NCBI GenBank assembly: GCA_948567375.1
Contig: OX419761.1
Span: 24,430,501-24,494,500, forward strand
Source of the DNA: Lunularia cruciata
Lineage: Eukaryota; Streptophyta; Marchantiopsida; Lunulariales; Lunulariaceae
DNA: 64,000 bases
Direction: 5' to 3'
Shown: positions 57,060-64,000 of the stretch, piece by piece
Position numbering within the stretch: the first letter of the stretch is position 1
Layout of the letters: every line of letters begins with the position of its first letter
Translations under genes and position numbers: made by a program
The notes under the pieces: model-generated
Told to the model about the DNA's origin: nothing
The model's database searches: none
What the model saw: only the letters and a program-made list of their open reading frames with translations

Positions 57060-58076
57060 GTCCAACTTGTTCTTGAAAACCAACTAAGCTTGGTGCACTC
57101 TAGAAGAAGTCACAGCTATGGATGAGGTCTCCCTACCAAATCCAATTGTCACCACTCTCTCCTCCACCATGTTGAGCTTAATATGCTCAACCAAACCAAA
57201 GACCACCGCCAAAATAGGCAAAGTAGCCTATAAGAACATAGCATCACAAACTTTAAGTCGCAATTCCTTGTCCAATATCCCATACCAAAATTGGATTTCT
57301 TGGGCCTTAGTAACTCCATGAGTGAAACTAATCAGCCGCCTCATGCAAGTGTATGCCTTGCATAGGCTCTCTCTTGCCTTCCACTCTGAACTCTTTCAAG
57401 CTCCTTAGCTTGTTAGTCAACAGTCCTTGATAGTTTTGCCTCAAACACAAGAAGAACTCTACCATGGGGTTTAACCCCATGGTACCATAAAACCACCTCT
57501 TTTAGCGGTACTTCCACTTGTAGTAGCACTATCTCCAGCTAGTGCACCTCCACTAGCTCCACCAATGCTACTCAAGTTAGAACTCGTAGGTACAGTCAAT
57601 CTACCCATGGTGACCAAGCCTAAAGTGATAGAGATATAGTTTTGAGACCATAACTCAATCTCCTCTAAGTGAGCTCTCCTAAACTCATGGTAGACGTCCA
57701 TTGGTGGACCTTCCAAATGCTAAAACAAGCACTTCCATGCCATGAAGGTTGTGAACAAAGTCGGGTTCTGCATCTATTGCAGATCATACCAACTATTGAA
57801 CTCCTAGATGAAGTCATCCAACTCAATGGTACCCACTATATCAGAGTAACGCCTAGGGCCTTTGGAGTCCCCATAAATCTTGTCCATGTCCCACAACAAC
57901 GGTGCAAACATACCAAGGGCATTCTTAACTGAATCAACCCCTATGTCAAACTCCAACTCAAAGTCAATCTCCTCCCTCATTGGGAAGTAAGATAGAAGCT
58001 AATACCAAGCACCACTCCAAGTAAACCCATTGCATATTGTAGGACTATTTCCTCTAAAATCCCCAAAGAACTCCAT
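57060..58076 (-). pseudogene. Element E gag N-terminal part
   Basis: Minus-strand start at 58076 (M-E-F-F-G-D-F-R-G). Frame 57716-57471 reads P-P-M-D-V-Y-H-E-F-R-R-A-H-L-E-E-I-E-L-W followed by a Gly/Ser/Thr/Ala-rich stretch. L-L-W-D-M-D-K-I-Y-G is at about 57895. The same start exists in F's insert (40979-41672). Gag role inferred from position and from the repeated occurrence. Confidence 0.7.
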
Positions 58077-59445
58077 TGTGACAAAGTAATCACAAACCAC
58101 CAACGGCAAGTACCCAGCAAGAACAAACACCACCAACTCAACACCACCAAGTACAAGCACCAACTAAGCACCACCAAGTGCCAATACCAATAGAAGACTA
58201 CCCACTAATGTAACTTTAATTGAGACTACGTCACTAGGGAAAAGGGCGACTTGTAACCTACCATCACAACACGCACTCTCACAGTCTGCAGGTCATCACT
58301 TCTTGTCTCACCAGATAGAAACAAAGGTAATCTAACTGGTCATCACTCCAGCCTCACTACCGAGAGCACACCTAAGCACCAATGCTCTAAATTTAGAGCA
58401 CCTCACACAAACATGGTGCACAAACATGACATAGAGAATGGAGGGGGTCTAATCACAAGAAATCTAAACAAAAACCCTCCACCTCAAAAAGCCACATGGG
58501 AGTGACTTTGCCACCATTTGGCATTTGACATAATAGTAGTTCCTTTCTACATCCTAAGTTATTAGGATCACCAAGAATGGAATCAAATTGCCTATCTTAG
58601 CCAAAGCTATAAGTATATAGATAATAATGGGCCAGTCACTAGGACAACAAGTGAGGGTGGACTAGTTGGCTAGGGCACCAGTCTAAGAACCAGAGATCTA
58701 GATGTCAAACCTTGTTGTGCACAATCTACAAGATGGGCAGATTTTGCCAATCATAGACCAAGATCTACTCTAAACTAGCTAGCCTCACTCCATCAACTTG
58801 GCTTGCTTGCCCTTCTAGGCCTTTGTAGCCTTTCATAGCCCACAACCCTTTGCCTCAAAGCCTCTAAATACCCAAATGAGACCTTTTTTCTTGCCACTTT
58901 GAACCCTCTCTAAATTTGGCAAAACTCCTCCAAATTTATTAAACTCCTCCAAGTCTGGCCAACCAGAAAAACTCCTCTAAATCTGGCCAAAATCTGACAT
59001 AAAATCCAACAAAATCTAATGTAAAATTTGACATAAACCCTAAAGTTGGCTGACCGCCAAGTCCTATGCTAATTCTTCACTCAAGCAAAATTGAAAAACA
59101 AAGTTTTTCCAAATCACAAATTCACAAGAGAGGGTTCCCAACTCCACCTTCAATTTCACTTTTTGAGCCCAGCTTGCAACAAATTGATCTTGCTTTCACC
59201 TCTTGAGCTCAAAATCACAACTATCGCTTGAAATTGCTTCTCTTTGCTCAAAATTTGGCCATCGCTTCTGCACACCGTCTAACTTTGTTGCCAAATTTGC
59301 ATCAATCAATGAGCTTTTGCACACCAAGGAAAACCTGAACTTTGATCAAGCTACCAATGATCTACCGAGCTTGGAGATACCACCAATAGTTGTAGTTTGT
59401 GCACCCGATTTCCCTTGACCTCACTTCTTTGAAGTAATGATTTCG
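58077..59445. other. Element E leader and unassigned sequence
   Basis: 58077-58460 is leader shared with 40979-41340. Beyond that the 5' end of E is unclear: no primer-binding site is seen, and 58916-59040 holds degenerate repeats of aaactcctcc and tctggcc. It includes the tRNA-like segment at 58651-58722. Confidence 0.45.
58651..58722 (+). repeat. tRNA-like segment, possible SINE head
   Basis: tagttggctaggg resembles an A-box, ccagtctaagaaccag fits an anticodon stem-loop, and gatgtcaaaccttg is a poor B-box. Order and spacing are tRNA-like, but stems are imperfect, so a tRNA-derived SINE head or pseudogene is more likely than a functional tRNA. No poly(A) or target duplication found. Confidence 0.4.
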
Positions 59446-59884
59446 TTTACACCACTCAAATAAACTCAATTCAGATCAGGACTTGATTTTTCACTCTATA
59501 AATTGCCAACAATTGGGCACTAATTACAATTAAGCCACACCCTCTCTAGCTAAGAGAGTCTAGGTGACGCTCGCCGGTCTTTGTCTACCATAGCCAGGAA
59601 CTTGAAGGCTCAACATCAAAAAAGTGAGTTCTCAAGAGCTACACTTTGAAAGTATACCCTTGGATTCAAGCTAGGTCTGAAACCCTAACAGTCTCGCTGA
59701 TGGTACATCCAATGGTGAAAATGGTGCAAAGTGACGGTGGGCCCCACCATGAAGTCAGTACCCCAAACAAGAAATCTAACCATTGAAAAGTAGTCTACGG
59801 GTAACTGCTAAAATAGCTCTAATTACTATCACTACAACTCTAATGTTTGAGCAATCTAGATGCACAACTACAAATGGCATGACA
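59446..59884 (-). repeat. Element E 5' LTR, partial
   Basis: Matches 45483-45898 (acaccactcaaat to the TGACA end), with an extra ~26-bp insertion near 59610. The U5 side (about 110 bp) is missing at its left end. Confidence 0.8.
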
Positions 59885-59888
59885 CACT

Positions 59889-60383
59889 CCAATCATGGTA
59901 TGTCTTTCAAGATTGAGCTATTGCCAAGAAGTACTCTTGTGAGTAGACCAATTTATTGGCTCTCACCAAAGGAGTTGCACGAGCTTTGAACAACATTGGC
60001 AAATTTTTTGAAGAAGGATTTCATATGACATAAGACATCTCCTTGGGAAGCACCAATACTATCTATCCCAAAGAAGGGTGGAGGCCATCACTTTGTATTG
60101 ATTACCATGACCTTAAGAAATAAAAAGTGAAGAATGCATATCCCTTGCCTTGAATGATGACTTACTAGATCAATTGAGTGGAGCATGATACTTCTCCAAC
60201 TTGGTCTCCAAAGCAACTATTGGTAGATTTTCCTTGATAGAGAAGATGTACAAAATTTTACCTTTTGCACACGGTATGAGCATTTTGAATGGAAAGTTTT
60301 ACCTTTTGGGTTCACTTATGCTCTAGTAGTTTCATGGATCATATGCATCGGGTATTGGATGGGCTATTGGATCAATACATAGT
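59889..60383 (+). pseudogene. Element I reverse transcriptase (first part)
   Basis: Resumes I's pol after E: M-S-F-K-I-E-L-L-P, S-R-P-I-Y-W-L-S-P-K-E-L (to 59989), then frame-shifted P-K-K-G-G-G and V-K-N-A-Y-P-L-P. It is cut at 60384, just before the FLDD box, by a solo LTR. Confidence 0.8.
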
Positions 60384-60872
60384 TTTAAAAGACCAAGGCT
60401 GAGGAGAGAAATGTTAGAATGGAAGATTGGAATGGGAGATCACATTGGGATGCTTGAAGGAGAAAAACTCTGAATGCCTAGCATGAGCTTGGGCTTTGGT
60501 ATTTATACGGAATATACAAGGCTCTTGAGAAGCTTCCTAAAACTTCCTTCATGGAGTGCAAGCCAAGTTAACCAGGAAGCTTCTCAAGAAGCTTCCTTAT
60601 AGATGATGCTTACTTGACATGCAAACCAAGCTAGTTGGAAGCTTTCCAAGGAGGTTCCTTCTAAAACTACCTACTTGGAGTGCAAGCTAAGCTACTTAGG
60701 AAGCTTCATAAGAAGCTTCCTCTTATAATTTTCCATTTGGCATGCATATTATCCAATATTAGGAAGGTACCAAGTAGTTTCCTAGATAATTTCAGAAGTT
60801 TTTAGGTTAATTTAGCCTATTTTGTACTTTGTTAGCCTTGACTAACTTGTTTGTAAACTCCATATTGTTACA
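60384..60872 (-). repeat. Solo family-1 LTR in element I
   Basis: 489 bp, reverse orientation, TTTAAAAGACC to GTTACA. The longest family-1 LTR here because of extra AAGCTTC units. Flanks atagt (60379-60383) and atggt (60873-60877) are a 5-bp duplication with one change. I's RT continues immediately after. Confidence 0.88.
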
Positions 60873-61704
60873 ATGGTGGTATTCTTGGAAGATATTTTGA
60901 TCTATAGCAAGATGGAGGTAAACCACTCAAATCATATGCAAGAAGTCCTAAGATGACTACATCAATGGAAGTTTTACTCCAAGATGTCAAAGTGTGATTT
61001 TTGGCAAAAGGAAGTTATCTGCTTGGATCATAAGAAGGGATGTCATTAGAGAGGATCAAGATGGAAAAAGAGAAAATCAAGGCAATTATTGATTGGCCTA
61101 CTTTGAAGGATGCTATAAAAGTGCATGCATTTAATTGATTGGCAAGTTTTTACTAGTGATTCCTCTACTACTATGCTAATGAAGCCACACCATTAATCAA
61201 TCTCTTGAAGAAGGCCTCATGCTTTCAACGGACCATCAACCACAAAGAAGTATTCCAAAACTTGAAACATATGGTGTCTTCAAGCCCCATTCTTCAACAA
61301 TATAATCATCAACTACCTTGTGTGGTTTATTTTTATGCTTTTAACCTTACCATTGGAGCTGTGTTGTAGAAGGAATTTCCTGATGGTATACATCCCATTG
61401 TTTTTGTGTTTCACCATCCACATACCACACAAAGGGATTACTCTATTCAATATCAAGAACAACTAACAATCATATATATCACCAAGGTATGGAGACATTA
61501 TCTCTTGGAGAAACAAGTGATCATGTAAACCGATCATAAACCCTTTTTATAAACATTACATGTGGAGCACATGAAGAGTAGATATCATAGATAGGAGAAA
61601 CAACTATAGTTGCTTGACATCAAACTTGAGTACAAACCCAATAGGTTCTATGTTATCCTTGATGCCCTATCACAACAATTTCAAGAAGTAGCAAATAGGC
61701 CAAA
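60873..61704 (+). pseudogene. Element I RT end and RNase H, truncated
   Basis: The catalytic box reads V-V-F-L-E-D-I-L-I-Y-S (60877-60906), with the first Asp of the pair changed to Glu. RNase H follows with P-C-V-V-Y-F-Y-A-F (about 61316-61342). At 61682 the sequence jumps to agtagcaaataggccaaa, a piece of family-1 LTR, so integrase to LTR is deleted. Confidence 0.75.
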
Positions 61705-61821
61705 TGTAATACCAATAGTTAGGCATATTATCTAGAGGTGAACATTGGCTTGGTAACATCTAAAAGGATGTTGTGTATGAAGGGCTAACTAGATTAGATA
61801 GTGGTATCACTAAAAGAGTAC
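61705..61821 (+). repeat. Family-D LTR remnant with a single U3 unit
   Basis: TGTAATACCAATAGTTAGG to agagtactttg; only one copy of the unit that is duplicated in D. Joined directly to leader sequence (aattgagtaatttgagg), so the rest of the LTR and the primer site are deleted. Confidence 0.75.
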
Positions 61822-62376
61822 TTTGAAATTGAGTAATTTGAGGGGAGAAAATGTAGTGCAATTGCTAGACTTAAGAGGTGTTTTAGAGAACAGATGGGAT
61901 GACAATAGAGTTGGTACACCTAAATTTTTTGCACCTAGATTCCCATTCTTGAATCCATTCCATATCAAGATTTATGTACATTAAGCATGAGCAAATGAGA
62001 GCATCTATTGTTTATCACTTTGGAGTAGAATTCATGGATATAATGATGAATTCACCAAATCTGATAGTTTTACCTATGGTGGTATACGACAGAGAGTGGA
62101 ATTTGACAATCTACATTTTATTATGATGTTATGGATTTGAGTGTACCAAATCCTCATCCTTTCAACACGCAAGTAGAAATTTGTTATGTGGTAAGACCAA
62201 AAGTGGATATTTAGGGATTAAGTAGTCCACAATTTTGGTGAGGAATATTATCAACAAGTGGTAGCCTCTGAGGTCTCCATGGTAGTCTCAATAGTTTGTG
62301 CTCCCTCCTAAGTGATCATTCTAACCCTCTATTGAAGTAAGAAGTAGCAATTGAACATTGGTCGTGTGTAGAAATC

Positions 62377-63440
62377 ATGGATCCGCAATTGCAAGAGTTG
62401 ATGCAAGTAATGCAAAGGACATCAAATAAGTTTTGTGAAATCAAGATGATCATGGAGGAATTGCATAAATCAAATACGTATTATCAAGAATGATCAAGTA
62501 ATGCAAGAAGGGGAGCTGTCTCAACAACCAACACCAATGATTGAAGTATCTGGAGAGTTACTCATGTCGATGACACCAATTCAAATCAACAATCAAACCA
62601 CATTGTTACTACAAATGAAAAAGACATGCAACATTGAGCCTTACAAGGAAAAACATTCCATGGCAATAGTGGAAAATTGGATTTCAAGAATGAATTGATA
62701 CCTTTGATTGTTCACAAAAGAGATCACTTATCATTCTATATGTGTTTTTGCATGTGGGTACTTGATCAATGAAGCCCTCAAATGGTATGATGCTTAGGAC
62801 CAATCATGGCTAGTAGAAAGAAGAGGAGGTCACTTGGACAGCCATGCAAGAACTGCAGCTCAAGAACTTCCAATCTGTGGATTTTGTGCACATGGTCCAA
62901 ACCAGACTCTGGGAGTTGAAGCAAAAGAATAGCATACAAGAGTACATGGAGGTATTTCTTGATCTATAGGTTGCAATAACCAATATGAGTCCAACCAAAG
63001 CTCTTGACAATTTCAAAAGAGGATTAAAAGAGTAGAGTTGCCAAGAGGTAATGGTGCAAAATCCTTGTATTGTTTTTGAAGCCATTGCATGCACCCAAAG
63101 AATAGCAAGGGCGCTTGGAGGAGGTGAAGCAATAACATTGATGCAAAACTATCAAGTTGACACACACTATTTTGGTGGACCAATTTTTATGGAATTGGGC
63201 AACATTTGGTTTTGAGACCAAGGATCAAGATCCTTCCAAGGAGAATAGGACGGGTTGAAGAAAGGAGAGAAGGAGTCCCACAAGGAGAAGAGGCTTGAGC
63301 AAAACAATGCTGATGTTACAATTGTGACCAAATTGGGCACATAGCCATCAATTATTGTGCTCATCATCTTAGTGACCCTTGGCCTCCATACAAGTGACCT
63401 TTGAACCACATGGAGAACAAATTGAAGAGGACGATGCATA
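62377..63440 (+). pseudogene. Family-D gag with zinc knuckle
   Basis: ATGGATCCGCAATTG start at 62377 as in D. Blocks Q-L-Q-E-L, L-L-L-Q-M-K-K-T-C-N-I-E-P-Y-K and V-E-N-W-I-S-R-M-N (62501-62698). The knuckle region about 63310-63360 reads C-Y-N-C-D-Q-I-G-H-I-A-I-N-Y-C: the last Cys is displaced by one residue. Stops and shifts throughout. Confidence 0.8.
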
Positions 63441-64000
63441 AACCACATTAGAAAATGAAGATCACCAATAAATGTACCTTGCAGCCTTATTGGCTTGGTG
63501 AAGAAAAGTAAAATCGGGAGGAGGAAGAGGATGAGTGTGCAAAGATGGAGGAAGACAAATGAACAATTAATTTTTGTAAATGGAATGCTAGAAGGCAATC
63601 CAATGATAGTGTTGATAGACCCTAGAGCAACAAAGAATTTCTTATCTTGCTCTGTTGCAATAAGGTTGGGGATGTAACTAGAGAAGGATAAAAATGACAA
63701 AGTAGAGTTATGTAATGGTCAAACAGAGAGGATTGAATCATTACCTAGAAAGGAAATACTCTCTATAGGAGAGTATCAAGAAGCAATTGAGTGATGAGTG
63801 ATATAATTAGCTCATTATGATGCAATCTTAGGTATGTTGTGGATGGAGCATTACAACCCCACGGGAGATTGGAGAAAAAAAAGTAATGAAAGATCTTTGG
63901 ATTAATGAAAGATCAAGGCAAGAGTTGCCTTTATATGTCATAGAGACCACATCTATTGGTAAGACCAATGTTTCATAGGGTTAATAAGACAAGTCCAACA
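63441..64000 (+). pseudogene. Family-D protease, runs off window
   Basis: Frame 63495-63677 contains V-L-I-D-P-R-A-T-K-N-F-L-S: the catalytic Asp is present but Gly is replaced by Arg. Continues V-E-L-C-N-G-Q-T-E-R-I-E-S-L-P and A-H-Y-D-A-I-L-G-M with stops, into the linker region at the window end. Confidence 0.8.

Larger units (their letters stand above)
45369..59884 (-). mobile_element. Element E: second Ty3/gypsy lineage, inserted in I
   Basis: Minus-strand element bounded by related LTRs (45369-45898; 59446-59884 partial) and flanked by CACT on both sides (45365-45368, 59885-59888; ACACT if the LTR ends one base earlier). I's pol resumes after it. Gag is at the right, a protease-like domain and RT at the left. 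RNase H and the integrase core are missing. It carries H (50533-56049) and two S solo LTRs. Its RT sequence clearly differs from family 1 and D. Confidence 0.85.
43179..61704 (+). mobile_element. Element I: family-1 gypsy inserted in F
   Basis: 5' LTR 43179-43547, gag, protease and one linker repeat up to 45364; then element E (45369-59884); then RT (59889-60383), a solo LTR (60384-60872), the rest of RT and RNase H (60878-61681), and about 22 bp of family-1 LTR sequence (61682-61704) before a family-D element. Integrase, chromodomain and most of the 3' LTR are deleted. Highly decayed. Confidence 0.8.
61705..64000 (+). mobile_element. Family-D gypsy element, 3' part outside window
   Basis: Starts with a family-D LTR remnant (61705-61821) lacking the tandem U3 duplication and missing its 3' part. 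Leader, gag and protease colinear with D follow, continuing past the window end. Confidence 0.8.

Noticed and set aside
63167-63700. 177-codon minus-strand ORF
   Set aside because: Antisense to the family-D gag/protease region, which is identified by motifs on the plus strand.

Overview
The window looks like nuclear DNA of a land plant with a large, retrotransposon-packed genome. The reasons are chromodomain Ty3/gypsy elements primed by initiator-Met tRNA, a Ty1/copia element, a degenerate non-LTR retroelement, a broken plant-type LRR receptor-like gene, and a spliced gene for a plastid-type 2Fe-2S ferredoxin-like protein. The species cannot be fixed from the sequence. The non-LTR reverse transcriptase lineage and the second gypsy lineage remind me of seed-free plants, but that is a weak inference from memory. 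I see no prokaryotic genes, CRISPR array or rRNA.

Left nest, 1-19418. Four retroelements of two families plus two solo LTRs are stacked. Element B (+, family 1) is the host. Element A (+, family 1) appears inserted in B's reverse transcriptase; its 5' half lies upstream of the window. Element C (-, family 1, 6872-19327) sits in B's 3' LTR with a perfect 5-bp duplication TTAAG. Element D (+, family D, 12244-18520) sits in C's gag with a TTTG duplication. Solo LTRs of a third family (S) sit in C's gag (11113-11784) and in D's 3' LTR (17644-18315).

Middle, 19419-40445. This is older, mostly non-LTR sequence. It holds a minus-strand LRR receptor-like pseudogene whose repeats and C-terminal piece are separated by a 2.2-kb internally deleted copia element (21417-23592), a degenerate non-LTR reverse transcriptase (about 25600-27530, minus), an LRR N-terminal piece (28313-28657, minus) next to a 138-bp tandem duplication, a TA microsatellite, an imperfect inverted repeat of about 165 bp, and the only gene that looks functional: a four-exon ferredoxin-like gene at 33005-35928 (+).

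Right nest, 40446-64000. Element F (+, family D) is interrupted in its protease by element I (+, family 1, from 43179). I is interrupted in pol by element E (-, second gypsy lineage, 45369-59884, CACT duplication). E's gag region is interrupted by element H (+, family 1, 50533-56049, TCTAC duplication), and E also carries two solo S LTRs (49087-49774 and 56369-57059). I also carries a solo family-1 LTR (60384-60872), and its remnant ends at another family-D element (from 61705) that runs off the window.

None of the retroelements has an intact gag-pol: all carry stops, frameshifts, internal deletions or lost catalytic residues. The window is therefore two fossil insertion stacks flanking one apparently living gene. 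A recurrent peculiarity of family 1 is a 20-residue peptide repeated in tandem, three times in A, C and H, between protease and reverse transcriptase.
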